From positions 1,488,001 to 1,552,000 of the forward strand of contig NZ_JAMZMJ010000001.1 in assembly GCF_024714495.1 (NCBI RefSeq): DNA of 64,000 bases. Reading direction: 5' to 3'. Shown piece after piece: positions 26,603-36,700 of the stretch. The position numbers and the translations under genes were made by a program. The notes under the pieces were generated by a model. The model was not told where the DNA came from and ran no database searches. It worked only from the letters and a program-made list of their open reading frames with translations. The DNA comes from Marinoscillum pacificum (GTDB lineage Bacteria; Bacteroidota; Bacteroidia; Cytophagales; Cyclobacteriaceae). Within the stretch, counting starts at the first letter, position 1. Each line of letters starts with the position of its first letter.

Positions 26603-26986
26603 CTACCTTTTTATCCAATAAAACTGATAGCAACAAGCCACTGCACCTACATAAACCATTCCCACACTCCAAAAACCTAGATCTATAAAAAATGAGTAGT
26701 AACTACCGCCGCTCGGCAATATAAACATGGGTACTGTGATGAGGGCATCCATCAAAATAGAAACGCTAAGCATAAACAGCCCAAGTAAAACTCCATGGAC
26801 TTTCTTCCCTCCATGGTAGTAAAAACGTGATCCAATTATGGCAAGTGGAATAAGTAATACTGCGAGTATCAAAGAAGCTCCATTTTGAGTTTTTTGAATG
26901 AATGGTAGCATTGAAGCAATTGAAAAAACAAGTGCACCAATCATCCATAGAACAATTGAAACAATTAAAACTCTTACTAACGACAT
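26603..26986 (-). CDS. Small four-helix membrane protein
   Basis: 127 residues, nearly all hydrophobic, with four predicted membrane helices (about 5-28, 36-53, 64-85, 97-122). Size and arrangement resemble DUF5367-type proteins, but I cannot confirm the family by eye. It lies between the NmrA-type operon and the GNAT gene on the same strand. Confidence 0.55.
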   Translation of the reverse strand: MSLVRVLIVSIVLWMIGALVFSIASMLPFIQKTQNGASLILAVLLIPLAIIGSRFYYHGGKKVHGVLLGLFMLSVSILMDALITVPMFILPSGGSYYSFFIDLGFWSVGMVYVGAVACCYQFYWIKR

Positions 26987-27044
26987 ATGATAATCAAATT
27001 AAGGTGACCAAAGAATCACAAGACTCTTAGGCCACGTTAAACCA

Positions 27045-27881
27045 TTATTGAACTGTAACTTCTGGATTCCAAACCCCAGTTTTCACCGTATTCTTTACGT
27101 ATTGATCAAAAGAAGTAGCAGGTCTATTCAGCACCTTTTCAATATCCTGAGTGACCACATCATTTCCTTCTGTACCTAGCACCTCGGTGAACAAGTAATT
27201 GATCAGCCAGATATAATCCTTAGGCACCTGGTGCTCTTCCAGCATCGTCACATACGCTGATAATGAAATGGGTGTAAATGCGATATTTCTACCTGATGCT
27301 TCATCAATCTTGTTGATCACTTGTTCAAAAGTGAGCAATTCTGCGCCTGTCAATTCATATAATTGCCCATTATGATCCTCAGTCAAGGCTTTCACCACTA
27401 CTTCAGCAATATCATCGGTGCTTACATAAGGTACTTTTGCTTCTGGTTTTGGTAAAGCAACATGTCCCGCCAAAATCGGATCCAGGAAGAAGCTCTCGCT
27501 AAAGTTTTCCATAAACCAGCTGGCACGAACAATGGTATAATCCAATCCAGAGTGGATCACCACCTGCTCACAAAGTTCGGCTTCACGCTCTCCTTTACCC
27601 GATAATAATACAAGCTTTTGCACACCTGACTTCTTAGCTTCTTTCACCAATCCTTCAATGGCATCCAGTGCTCCTGGAACAGCCAGATCAGGCTGAAAGG
27701 TGATATATACTTGAGTGATTCCCTGAAGAGCATCTGACCAGCCTGACTGATCCTGCCAATCAAATGCAGGAAAACCATTTCTAGATCCAATGCGCACTTC
27801 CTCACCAAGTGCTTGCAGTTTTGCTACTACTTTTCGACCGGTTTTACCGGTTCCTCCAATGACTAATGTTTTAGTACTCAT
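27045..27881 (-). CDS. NmrA-family NAD(P)-binding reductase
   Basis: 278 residues with N-terminal cofactor motif G-G-T-G-K-T-G (9-15) and an NmrA/atypical-SDR layout, including a Y-T-I-V-R-A-S-W-F-M-E-N segment near residue 113 that matches its paralogue at 12399-13238. Likely an NAD(P)H-dependent quinone or small-carbonyl reductase, or a redox sensor. Last gene of the heme protein, DUF1772 and NmrA operon transcribed away from the AraC regulator. The 22-bp gap before it and shared orientation support co-transcription. Confidence 0.85.
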   Translation of the reverse strand: MSTKTLVIGGTGKTGRKVVAKLQALGEEVRIGSRNGFPAFDWQDQSGWSDALQGITQVYITFQPDLAVPGALDAIEGLVKEAKKSGVQKLVLLSGKGEREAELCEQVVIHSGLDYTIVRASWFMENFSESFFLDPILAGHVALPKPEAKVPYVSTDDIAEVVVKALTEDHNGQLYELTGAELLTFEQVINKIDEASGRNIAFTPISLSAYVTMLEEHQVPKDYIWLINYLFTEVLGTEGNDVVTQDIEKVLNRPATSFDQYVKNTVKTGVWNPEVTVQ

Positions 27882-27903
27882 GTTATTTTGTGTTTTGATT
27901 TAT

Positions 27904-28395
27904 TCAATATTTGATGGTGAAAGAGCTTGCTAAAGCCAACAAAAAGGCCCCAAGTGCGCTCCATGTCCTGATGAAATGAAGCCTATTCCAACGCACTTCA
28001 TAGTATTGTCTGAAATCTGAAAGTTGAGTCTCTGATAATTCAGACAAATTCAACGCATCCAGTTCATCGTTTAATGGCACATTGCCGAATGCAGTAACTG
28101 CGAAAGTCCCCAAGAGGTAGGTCAAAGTAGCGGCAACTACTAGCCAGAAGGTAACTCCGTGGCCATACTGCTGTACAGAACTGATCATCAAGAGCAACAA
28201 GCTTCCGAAAAAGCTCAGAAAGAAAGCTGGATTCAGTATTTCTTTATTAATTGACTGCATGGTTTGGAGATACGTCAAATCCAACAATTTTTTAGTCCCT
28301 GGAATGACTGAAACCGCCCATGCATAAAACAGACCAGCAGACAAACCTGTAAGAAATATGGCCAGGTACAAACTCAATGATTTAGTAAAAGCCAT
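27904..28395 (-). CDS. DUF1772 (anthrone oxygenase-like) membrane protein
   Basis: 163 residues with four hydrophobic helices and conserved-looking P-x-x-N-E-x-L/D segments (N-V-P-L-N-D-E-L) that mark DUF1772, the family of fungal anthrone oxygenases. I use the ATG at 28395, two bases after the upstream stop (TAGTTATG), rather than the GTG at 28425 that would overlap the upstream gene by 28 bases. Together with an NmrA-type reductase and a heme protein it suggests a small redox or detoxification operon for aromatic or quinone compounds. Confidence 0.75.
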   Translation of the reverse strand: MAFTKSLSLYLAIFLTGLSAGLFYAWAVSVIPGTKKLLDLTYLQTMQSINKEILNPAFFLSFFGSLLLLMISSVQQYGHGVTFWLVVAATLTYLLGTFAVTAFGNVPLNDELDALNLSELSETQLSDFRQYYEVRWNRLHFIRTWSALGAFLLALASSFTIKY

Positions 28396-28397
28396 AA

Positions 28398-28757
28398 CTA
28401 AAAGATGTCTTGAGTGAACAACCACTTCTCCAGCACTGCATATTCTTGAGTCGTCAGCTTAACTTCTTTGCCCTTTGGCATGCGTCGCTTGATGAAAACC
28501 TGCTGATAAATCTTTGGGGCTAAGTCCGAAATATTCTTCGATGTAAAAACCTTTTTAGGGTTCTTTCTAGTGTGACATACATTGCACTTGGATTTCAAAA
28601 TATCAAGTGCCGCTCTTTCCAACTCACTTTCTTCAGCAATAACTCTTGCCTCAATTACCGTAGGTAAAGTGGTTAATCGGAAAGCTGGAATGATCGCTAT
28701 CCCAAACAGGATAACGACCACTTTCAGATAGTTTGGTTTAAATAGTCTCATCTTCAT
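28398..28757 (-). CDS. Membrane-anchored c-type heme protein
   Basis: 119 residues from the ATG at 28757. One N-terminal membrane helix (about 11-30), then a small periplasmic domain with a single heme c motif C-N-V-C-H (58-62) and a probable axial Met in R-R-M-P-K-G (about 94-99). This matches short heme-binding domains found next to DUF1772 or quinone-related genes. The ATG at 28781 is excluded if the promoter at 28779-28786 is right. First gene of the three-gene operon downstream of the AraC-type direct repeat. Confidence 0.75.
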   Translation of the reverse strand: MKMRLFKPNYLKVVVILFGIAIIPAFRLTTLPTVIEARVIAEESELERAALDILKSKCNVCHTRKNPKKVFTSKNISDLAPKIYQQVFIKRRMPKGKEVKLTTQEYAVLEKWLFTQDIF

Positions 28758-28778
28758 TTTCTGTAAATGATTATGAGA

Positions 28779-28786
28779 CAAAATTG
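28779..28786 (-). promoter_or_regulatory. Candidate -7 box CAATTTTG for heme-protein operon
   Basis: Minus-strand CAATTTTG matches TAnnTTTG in 7 of 8 positions. The proximal AraC repeat begins 21 bp upstream, where an activator would touch RNA polymerase. A start site here would make the ATG at 28757 the first usable codon. Confidence 0.45.
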
Positions 28787-28807
28787 AATCTTATCTTATC
28801 TGTTGGC

Positions 28808-28842
28808 TTGTTCGAAAAGGAGCTTAATTTGTTCGAAAAGGA
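28808..28842. promoter_or_regulatory. Tandem direct repeat, probable AraC-type operator
   Basis: TTGTTCGAAAAGGA occurs at 28808-28821 and again, exactly, at 28829-28842: a 21-bp period, two turns of the helix. It fills the gap between the AraC regulator's stop and the redox operon's promoter. Pairs of direct half-sites at 21 bp are classic for AraC-family activators. Confidence 0.75.
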
Positions 28843-29700
28843 TTAATGCTTGATTTCACTAGGACGAAATCCAAACTTGCCAGCAAAGGCATTAGAAAAA
28901 GAGCTCAGACTATCATAACCTACTTCCCAGGCGGCTTCCTGAATACTCTTCTCTCCTGTTCTGATCAATTCGTGTGCAGTATTTAAGCGTTCGTTTTGGA
29001 GGTATTTAAAAACAGGCACTCCAAAAACTTCTTTAAAGCTCTTCTTAAGTTTGTGGGTATTAAGCCCAATTTCTTTAGAAAGTTCAGAAAGCGAAGGTGG
29101 TGAGTTCAGATTAGCTATTAATATATCTCTGGCTTTTTCCAATCGATCACGATCATCTGTCGGCAACTTTTCATTGGCATTGATCGACAGCTGGCCAAAG
29201 AAGTGTGCTAGTAATGAAGTAATCTGGCTTCGGAAGAACATCATTTTTGCCTTCCCTTCATATTGTATATGAAATATCTGATCTACAATGGATTGCATCT
29301 CTGGAGACATAAAAAATTGTGGTCCAGCAACATAGTGATCTTTCGGGTGTACCAGCTGCTCTAACAATTCTGCAAACAACTCTCCTTCTTGCTCAGGTAA
29401 ATTATCCAGGTGTCGGGCCGCGGTAGCAATAACGGCACACTCCAATGGTTTCTCTGAAGAGACCACATGTTCAAAAACCACTTGTTCATCACCATAAAAA
29501 GATAAAGCTAACCCCTTGGTGTAATCATACTCCTGTAGCTTATTCTTATACTTCACATTGAGATGCACATTCCCAGAACCATAAAAAGCGACAGCAATGA
29601 CAGGCTCGTCAAAATGACAGGCATCAACGGTAGGGGATTCTGAATTTCCAGTTTCCACCAAAATCGTAAAATCATTGATATCTACTATATCTCTTGTCAT
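28843..29700 (-). CDS. AraC-family transcriptional regulator
   Basis: 285 residues. The C-terminal third (about 185-285) is the double helix-turn-helix of the AraC/XylS family, with L-S-E-L-S-K-E-I-G-L-N-T-H-K-L-K-K-S-F-K in helix-turn-helix 1, and E-A-A-W-E-V-G-Y and F-A-G-K-F-G-F-R-P-S near the end. The N-terminal part may be a ligand-binding domain of the PchR/YbtA type. Its start overlaps the DinB stop (ATGA), so the pair is co-expressed. Downstream, beyond a 14-bp tandem repeat, lies the heme/DUF1772/NmrA operon it probably activates. Confidence 0.88.
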   Translation of the reverse strand: MTRDIVDINDFTILVETGNSESPTVDACHFDEPVIAVAFYGSGNVHLNVKYKNKLQEYDYTKGLALSFYGDEQVVFEHVVSSEKPLECAVIATAARHLDNLPEQEGELFAELLEQLVHPKDHYVAGPQFFMSPEMQSIVDQIFHIQYEGKAKMMFFRSQITSLLAHFFGQLSINANEKLPTDDRDRLEKARDILIANLNSPPSLSELSKEIGLNTHKLKKSFKEVFGVPVFKYLQNERLNTAHELIRTGEKSIQEAAWEVGYDSLSSFSNAFAGKFGFRPSEIKH

Positions 29701-30137
29701 CTTTTATACCAGATATAGTCGGTTACTGGTGGAGTAATACCACTCGCTCGGAGATCTGAGATAATCTGTCCTCGATGATGGGTAGTATGATTAACTACTT
29801 GAAATAGCATCTCCTGAATGCTATTTTCATAAGAATTACCTTTCGAGTTTTTGTACGCAATTCGTTCATCAAGATCTCTATCATCTAAAATATCTAAAGA
29901 ATTCAAATAATTAGTCTGATCATACTTAGCACACTCAGTTAGTGTGTGCACATCACTTACACCAAAAGACTCATCTCCCAAAATTCGCGAATTCCAAATT
30001 TGGTGAGCATTGATTATATGTGAAATAAGTGGAATAGAGCGCTTACTTATCTCACCTTCATGTGTTTGTAAAAGTTCTAAGATCTCCTGATTGAAATGCC
30101 TGTGATACCCAAATAAATCTTTAAAGAAGATAACCAT
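29697..30137 (-). CDS. DinB-family protein
   Basis: 146 residues, helix-rich, with metal-ligand-style histidines in H-I-I-N-A-H-Q-I-W (about 41-49) and V-V-N-H-T-T-H-H-R-G (about 114-123), the DinB/YfiT four-helix bundle pattern. Some members are thiol transferases with bacillithiol or similar cofactors. Coupled by ATGA to the AraC regulator gene, which hints at a shared stress response. Activity not known. Confidence 0.85.
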   Translation of the reverse strand: MVIFFKDLFGYHRHFNQEILELLQTHEGEISKRSIPLISHIINAHQIWNSRILGDESFGVSDVHTLTECAKYDQTNYLNSLDILDDRDLDERIAYKNSKGNSYENSIQEMLFQVVNHTTHHRGQIISDLRASGITPPVTDYIWYKR

Positions 30138-30265
30138 GAAGACAAGTTATATCAACACAACCTATTCAGTCAAGACCGAACATGATTTATTTAAACCATC
30201 CAAAACATTGATTTTCAATTTCAACGATGGACAATTACTTTAGGGAAAGAGAAATTTAATACCAT

Positions 30266-31561
30266 ATGAAAAAATCCTTCCTTTTATTCATGCTGTGCCT
30301 TGCTTCTATCAGCATGTTTGCCCAACCAGCAAAGGTTTCCAGTAAAGCGAATCAATTAGCCGAAGATATCGAAACTAAAATGATCGAATGGCGACATGAC
30401 TTTCATGAAAACCCAGAGCTATCCAATAGGGAATTTAAAACAGCGGAAAAGATTGCTGCACACCTGAAATCATTAGGATTCGAAGTTCAGACAGGTGTTG
30501 CCAAAACTGGTGTTGTAGCCATTTTGAAAGGTGCAAAACCAGGTCCGGTTATTGGTTTAAGAGCTGATATTGACGCATTACCGGTCACAGAGCGAGTAGA
30601 GTTGGAATGGAAATCAACCACCACCTCCAATTATAATGGAATAGAAACAGGTGTAATGCACGCGTGTGGTCATGACACCCATATTTCCATTCTTATGGCT
30701 ACTGCAGAAGTGCTCAGCAAAATGAAAAACGATTTGAGGGGAACTGTCAAGTTTGTGTTTCAACCTGCTGAAGAAGGTCCTCCTCCTGGAGAAGAAGGTG
30801 GCGCCAAGTTGATGGTAAAAGAAGGTGTTATGAAAAACCCAGATATCGATGTAATGATTGGCCTCCACATCAATGCACAAACTCCAGCAGGTACAGTTAG
30901 CTACAAACCAGGCGGAACTATGGCTGCTGCAGACCGATGGGTGATGAAAATCAAAGGAAAACAATCACATGGTTCTACACCATGGACTAGTATAGACCCA
31001 GTAGTGACTGCTGGTCAGATTATCACCGGAATGCAGACTGTGATTAGTAGAAACACAGAATTAACGAAAGAAGCAGCGGTGTTGTCCGTGGGTTTAATTA
31101 GAGGTGGAGTTAGAAATAATATCATTCCTGAAGAAGTCGAAATGATCGGAACCATCCGAACATTGGACCCTGAAATGCAAAAGAAATTACATGAAGACTT
31201 TAGACGTGTAGCAACGAACATTGGTGAAGCAATGGGAGCTGAGATCGATTTGATCATAGAAAGCCATGTCCCAGTTACGTACAATAATCCAGACCTGACA
31301 GCTACATTGGTCCCATTCATTTCCAATGCTATAGGAGCTGAAAATGTTTACCTTAAAAAAGCAATGACAGGAGCAGAAGATTTTTCATTTTATGCGAATG
31401 AAGTACCATCATTTTTCTTCTTCGTTGGAGGATGCCCAACAGATCAAGATCCAACAAAGGCAGCTCCACATCATACTCCTGATTTTTATGTGGATGATTC
31501 GGGAATGATTACTGGTGTAAAATCTATGCTAGCAGCAACATTGGGTTATATGTATAAATAG
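30266..31561 (+). CDS. Secreted M20-family amidohydrolase
   Basis: 431 residues with signal peptide (1-19, ending M-F-A-Q). M20/M25/M40 metallopeptidase domain of the IAA-amino-acid-hydrolase/hippuricase type: G-L-R-A-D-I-D-A-L-P-V, M-H-A-C-G-H-D-T-H (metal ligands) and P-A-E-E-G, with a dimerisation lid in the middle (about 215-330). These enzymes cleave N-acyl amino acids or similar amides. Periplasmic location fits scavenging of acylated amino acids. Monocistronic; substrate inferred. Confidence 0.88.
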   Translation: MKKSFLLFMLCLASISMFAQPAKVSSKANQLAEDIETKMIEWRHDFHENPELSNREFKTAEKIAAHLKSLGFEVQTGVAKTGVVAILKGAKPGPVIGLRADIDALPVTERVELEWKSTTTSNYNGIETGVMHACGHDTHISILMATAEVLSKMKNDLRGTVKFVFQPAEEGPPPGEEGGAKLMVKEGVMKNPDIDVMIGLHINAQTPAGTVSYKPGGTMAAADRWVMKIKGKQSHGSTPWTSIDPVVTAGQIITGMQTVISRNTELTKEAAVLSVGLIRGGVRNNIIPEEVEMIGTIRTLDPEMQKKLHEDFRRVATNIGEAMGAEIDLIIESHVPVTYNNPDLTATLVPFISNAIGAENVYLKKAMTGAEDFSFYANEVPSFFFFVGGCPTDQDPTKAAPHHTPDFYVDDSGMITGVKSMLAATLGYMYK

Positions 31562-31656
31562 GTCTTATACTTATTTTATAAATATTTGCATTATGCATAG
31601 AAACAAAAGCTGAAGTTTCATGTTAGATAGGTAGAAAAAACACTAAACCGTCTCAC

Positions 31657-32379
31657 ATGAAACTCCACTCGCTACTCATAGTTGGGATCATTGCAGCTGC
31701 TTGTAATTCCAACAATAAAACAATAGTTACCGATTCACATGTTAGAGTTCCGGATTCAACAAAAGAAACTCCGCCTCAAGAATACATTCCCATTACTCAC
31801 TCAATAAAGCATTTAGACGCAGATACTTCCATTGCAGACTCTCCTTCATTTAATGGACAGTATGTTGTTGCTGATAAATACCTGGTAGATGTTAAGATCA
31901 ATGACTCTGAAGCTGTGGTAAACTGGGAAGGTTTTGATCAAGTGCTATATAGGAATGAAAATTGCAGCTTTAAGAATCTAATATGCTTTTCTTCTGACAA
32001 TCCAGATTTTGGGAAGTTCTACATGAATGCCAGAAATGGAAAACTCATTCACCAAATCATAGAAGAAAATGACACACTTTATTACGAAGTAGCCCGCTTA
32101 AACAAGGAAAACAAACCAGCTGGGGACTTTAACGGAAAGTACTCCATTATAGGACCTAAAATGGATTCTATGAAGTTCGAGATGGTAGCAACAGCTCCCT
32201 ACAAATACGAATACAAACTGGATTCAGGCAATAAATCAGTTGTCTTCTATCGTGGACGGGATAAAGTAGGATTAATGCACTACAGTAATACCATGGCGAT
32301 GAACTCAGATCATATGTCTGGCTTGTACAAATGGAATGATGACTCCAATGCTACCATTGTACAACTAGCTACAAATTAA
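31657..32379 (+). CDS. Lipoprotein of unknown function
   Basis: 240 residues with lipoprotein signal (I-I-A-A-A-C, lipid Cys16) and a short Ser/Thr/Pro-rich linker. The mature domain is beta-rich, with two similar segments: N-G-Q-Y-V-V near 67 and N-G-K-Y-S-I-I-G near 155. Not recognised. Upstream, AATATTTG at 31581-31588 is a 7-of-8 match to TAnnTTTG. The gene ends at a bidirectional terminator shared with the amidohydrolase operon on the other strand. Confidence 0.55.
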   Translation: MKLHSLLIVGIIAAACNSNNKTIVTDSHVRVPDSTKETPPQEYIPITHSIKHLDADTSIADSPSFNGQYVVADKYLVDVKINDSEAVVNWEGFDQVLYRNENCSFKNLICFSSDNPDFGKFYMNARNGKLIHQIIEENDTLYYEVARLNKENKPAGDFNGKYSIIGPKMDSMKFEMVATAPYKYEYKLDSGNKSVVFYRGRDKVGLMHYSNTMAMNSDHMSGLYKWNDDSNATIVQLATN

Positions 32380-32405
32380 AAAAGGCCAGCAAATGCCGGC
32401 CTTTT
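32379..32405. terminator. Bidirectional terminator between lipoprotein and amidohydrolase genes
   Basis: Arms AAAGGCC-A-GCA and TGC-C-GGCCTTT with one mismatch. T runs occur on both strands (TTTT after the stem on plus, TTTTTT on minus), which fits tail-to-tail genes. Confidence 0.8.
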
Positions 32406-32428
32406 CTCTTAATCTATATAGGTCGGAC

Positions 32429-33751
32429 CTAGTCCATTTGACTCTCATATTTTTCTTTGAACTTCTCATACAGCCTTTGCTGCATAGCATGAAGCTCTAC
32501 TTCTCTACCCTGGATGTAAGATGCAACAATAATATTGCTTCTCATATCAAGAATATCACCACCAGAGATTACGATGTTGGCATCTTTACCCTGCTCAATA
32601 GTTCCTGTCATATCATCTATTTTCAGGATTTTAGCAGTATTTGAAGTCACTAACTTCAAAGCCTCTTCTTTATCTAACTCTCCGTAGACAGCAGTAGTTC
32701 CTGCGAAGAAAGGAAGATTTCTTGCACTAGCTAACATACCGTTTTCATAAGTAAGACCCACAAGAATTCCTTCTTTGTGAAGAAGCGCAGGCAATTTGTA
32801 AGGGAGATCATAATCTTCAGAGTTTCTTGCTGGCACTCTGTGAACATTGGTTATCAATACTGGAATATTATTAGCCTTGATGAAATCTTTCACATACCAC
32901 ACATCTGCAGCTCCTGTCAACACTATATTTGGAATACCAGCACCTTTCAACGTCTGGATAGCTTCCATGATTTCTTTAGCATGATCGGCATTCACAAATA
33001 GCTGTGACTCACCGGTAACTACCGGAATCATGGCTTCTAGCTTCAAATTACGCTCAGCAGGCTTACTTTCCATGTACGACTTAGTGTCCGCTATCAACTG
33101 CAGAATCTCTCCTACCTGATCTTTGTAGTTTTCATTGGCTCTTCGCTCTGTTTCACCACGCCACCATCTTGGACCATATGAAAGTGCAGGCCAGTTGACA
33201 TGAACTCCATCATCCACTTTATACAAACCATCTTCCCAATTCCAGGCATCCAACTGCATAATACTACTTGTACCAGGGATTGTACCTCCCTGAGGAGTAA
33301 TCTGTGCAATCTGGATTCCAGTAAACTTCATTGTAGGAATAATCTCAGAATCCGTATTATAGGCAATCGCAGATCTCACATTTGGATTGATACTTCCCGT
33401 TTCGTTATTATCCAAAGTAGCTCTTACAGATGCTACCTCTTCCAATCCCAATTTGGTTTTTGGCAAGATTAGACCTGGATAGATGTGCTTTCCAGAAGCA
33501 TCTACTTGCTTATATCCTGAAAGATCAACTCTTACGGTCGTTGCATTAGCGACCATGGTGATTTTTCCATTTTCAAACGTAATGATAGAGTTTTCAATAA
33601 CTGTACCATTACCCAAATGAGCGGTACCATTCATGATGGCAATCGGCTCTGTCTGAGCAGACCCTGGAGCTGGAACTTGTGCAAAAGCAGCTGTCACAGC
33701 TAATAGTCCAACGATGTATGTTAATATCTGTCTTTTCATGGTCTTAGTCAT
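32429..33751 (-). CDS. Secreted amidohydrolase-fold protein without HxH metal motif
   Basis: 440 residues with signal peptide (about 1-24, ending A-F-A-Q), imidazolonepropionase-like. The beta-sandwich and barrel entry are present (I-Y-P-G-L-I, residues 90-95), but the usual D-x-H-x-H after it reads L-P-K-T-K, so the metal ligands of active amidohydrolases are missing. The C-terminal N-T-A-K-I-L-K-I-D-D-M-T-G-T-I-E-Q-G-K-D-A block is retained. Start is the ATG at 33751, overlapping the upstream stop by eight bases (ATGACTAA); ATG at 33739 is possible. It probably acts as a partner of the upstream enzyme. Confidence 0.75.
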   Translation of the reverse strand: MTKTMKRQILTYIVGLLAVTAAFAQVPAPGSAQTEPIAIMNGTAHLGNGTVIENSIITFENGKITMVANATTVRVDLSGYKQVDASGKHIYPGLILPKTKLGLEEVASVRATLDNNETGSINPNVRSAIAYNTDSEIIPTMKFTGIQIAQITPQGGTIPGTSSIMQLDAWNWEDGLYKVDDGVHVNWPALSYGPRWWRGETERRANENYKDQVGEILQLIADTKSYMESKPAERNLKLEAMIPVVTGESQLFVNADHAKEIMEAIQTLKGAGIPNIVLTGAADVWYVKDFIKANNIPVLITNVHRVPARNSEDYDLPYKLPALLHKEGILVGLTYENGMLASARNLPFFAGTTAVYGELDKEEALKLVTSNTAKILKIDDMTGTIEQGKDANIVISGGDILDMRSNIIVASYIQGREVELHAMQQRLYEKFKEKYESQMD

Positions 33752-36700
33752 TTAAAGAGTAATCTTCTACCATCAAATCTCCACACTCAAAATAGTGCTT
33801 CTCTTTCTTGCGACCCTTTTGTGTAGATGCTCCACCTTTCTTAGCATCCAGCATTTTATTGGTCAATCTTGTGCGTTCTGAAGCAATCCATTCTTTCATT
33901 TCAGCATCTTTCTCCAGGCTGAAATAAACCACACCATCAACTAATGTCATCTCAGGTTTAGCATAAATCGATAATGGGTGATCATTCCAAAGAACTACAT
34001 CTGCATCTTTACCCACTTTTAAGCTACCCATTCTATCATCTAAATGAAGAAGTTTAGCTGGATTGAGCGTTACTAATTTCAAAGCAGAAATCTCATCCAT
34101 TTCTCCATATTTCATAGACTTAGCAGCTTCCTGATTCAAGCGTCTTGCCATTTCTCCATCATCAGAGTTAATCGCCACGGTTACACCAGTCATGGTCATC
34201 AACGAAGCATTGTAAGGAATAGCTTCTGCTACTTCCATCTTATATGCCCACCAGTCTCCAAAGGTAGATCCACCTACACCATGTTCAGCCATTTTATCAG
34301 CTACCTTATAGCCTTCTAGAATGTGTGTGAAGGTGTTCACTCTAAAATCAAACTGCTCTGCTACCTTCATCAACATGTTGATTTCAGACTGTACATAAGA
34401 GTGACAAGTAATGAATCGTTCTTTGTTCAGAATTTCCAATAAAGTCTCTAGCTGAAGATCTTTTCTAGGTGCAGGTGTAGAAGCTTTTACCTTTTTACTT
34501 AAGCCATCGTATTTCGCTTTTGCAGCACCATATTCTTTAGCTCTTGTGAATCCATCTACAAATACCTGCTCCACTCCCATTCTGGTTTGTGGATATCTGA
34601 TACTATAGTCATTTCCCCAGTTGGACTGTTTTACGTTTTCGCCCAGCGCAAACTTGATGTACCCATCGGCGCCTTTGATTTTCATACCTTGAGGATCAGC
34701 ACCCCATCTGTATTTCACCAAAGCTGATTGACCACCTACTGGGTTTGCGGATCCATGCAACAACTGTGCAGCAGTAACACCACCAGCCAAATGTCTGTAG
34801 ATATCTAAATCCTCCGAGTTCAGCGCATCATACATTCTTACTTCAGCTGTAATAGAATGACTTCCTTCATTCACTGATGACAAGGCAATATGAGAATGCT
34901 CATCAATGATTCCTGGAGTAACGTGTTTACCTGTAGCATCAACTACTCTAGCACCAGCGGCTTCTAAACCTTTTCCAACCTGAGCGATTTTACCATCCTT
35001 TACCAGGACATCCGCTCCTTCTATTTTTCCATCTCCTTCAAGTGTCCAAACTGTTGCATTCTTGAATAGAATCGTTTCTTGAGTTGGTTTTTCAACCCAA
35101 CCATACGCTACGAATGGATAGATCATATCTCCAAGCTCAGGAGCTTCTTCTTCCTCATCTTTATCCTTTTTCTCTTCTTTCTTTTCAAGATCACCTGTTC
35201 TATCAGCTGACCAGCTCACCCATGATCCATCGGCTAACTGTCCATTGCCTCCAAAAGCATCGTCTCCTACCCAACCAGAAAGTCTGGTAGCAGAATCTTC
35301 ACCTTCTTGTAAGAAAGACAATGTGATCGTTTTGCTTGAGATAGAAAGTTTAACATCAATAGTGGTAGAATCATTAACAACAATTTTCGCCTTTGGACTT
35401 CCTGGTTCTCCAGAGAGTTCCATAGCAAAAGTTGAAGAACCCACTTTCAAGTCATAGTTTCCTGAATAATCCGCAGGATCAAGTTCAGAAATTTCAAACT
35501 TCTTTCCTTGCACCCAGGTCTGATGAATCTTTGCTTTATCCTCTAAAATATTATCTGAAGCAACAAAGAAGTTAGCAGTCATGCCTTTCTTTAATGCACC
35601 TACAGAAGAAGCCATATTATAGTATTTAGCTGGAGTATAAGTCACAGCTTTCAACACTTGCGCTTCTGTCAAACCGTACTTTTTCGTCTTTCTTAATGCT
35701 GACCAGAAGTCATCTGACTTTTTCAACCCAGCAGTGGTGAAGGCAAACTCAACACCAGCATCAGCTAGCATTTTTGCGTTAGCGGGAGCTAATTCCCAGT
35801 GTTTCATATCTGCTAATGAAACATCTAAAGCCGCAAGCGGATCCTCCACATCATATGCATCCGGGAAATTAACTGGAAGAATAAGCGAAACATTCGCAGA
35901 CTTGATTTCATTCAGTCTTTGGTATTCATCGCCATTACCTTTTACGATATATCGAACACCAAACTCGTCACCTATTTTATCAGCAAGCAATACGCGCAGT
36001 TTGCCTCCGTTTGCCTCGAATACTTGTGGCAAAGTTTGTGCCTCGTTCCAAGCTTTCAATGAAAGATTGGTTTGCTCACTTTGTGTTTTGTACCATTGGC
36101 CATCCAAATAGGTTTGACGAAGCAATGCCACCATACCCATAATTGAACTTGGATATTCTTGCCCTGAACTTCCCGAGTTAAATGAGAAATGAGCTGCAGC
36201 CTTGTCTTTAACAACAGTTTCTTGGACTGGTAAATCTGAAAGATGAGTGAACAACGATGTTCCTCTCATGATCCCGTCTTCACGGAAAGCATTAACCGAA
36301 CCAACACCGATTTTTCGCATAGATTCAGCAGCTTTTCCATCCGCTTTAAAATCTGCTACGGCATTGTAGGTAGACTTTATTGCATCGTTCCAGCCGTATG
36401 GCCCGTCTAGCTTACTTTCATACTGAGGACCATTACTTCTAGATCTCTCAGGTTCTGGAAGCCCGTAATTAGAATAAGGCTCTACCACTGCAGGATAGAT
36501 AAACTTGCCTTGCAAATCCATTACAATGGCGCCTTTAGGTATTGCTACACCTGTTCCAACGGATTGAACTTTTCCGTCCTTGACAATTAGTGTCGCATTT
36601 TCAATTTTTGTTTGATAATCCACGTAAATCGTGGCATTGGTGAGTGCGTAGAGTCCAGGTCGATCATCAGCCACTCCATTAACAGGAAAACCCTCTTGAG

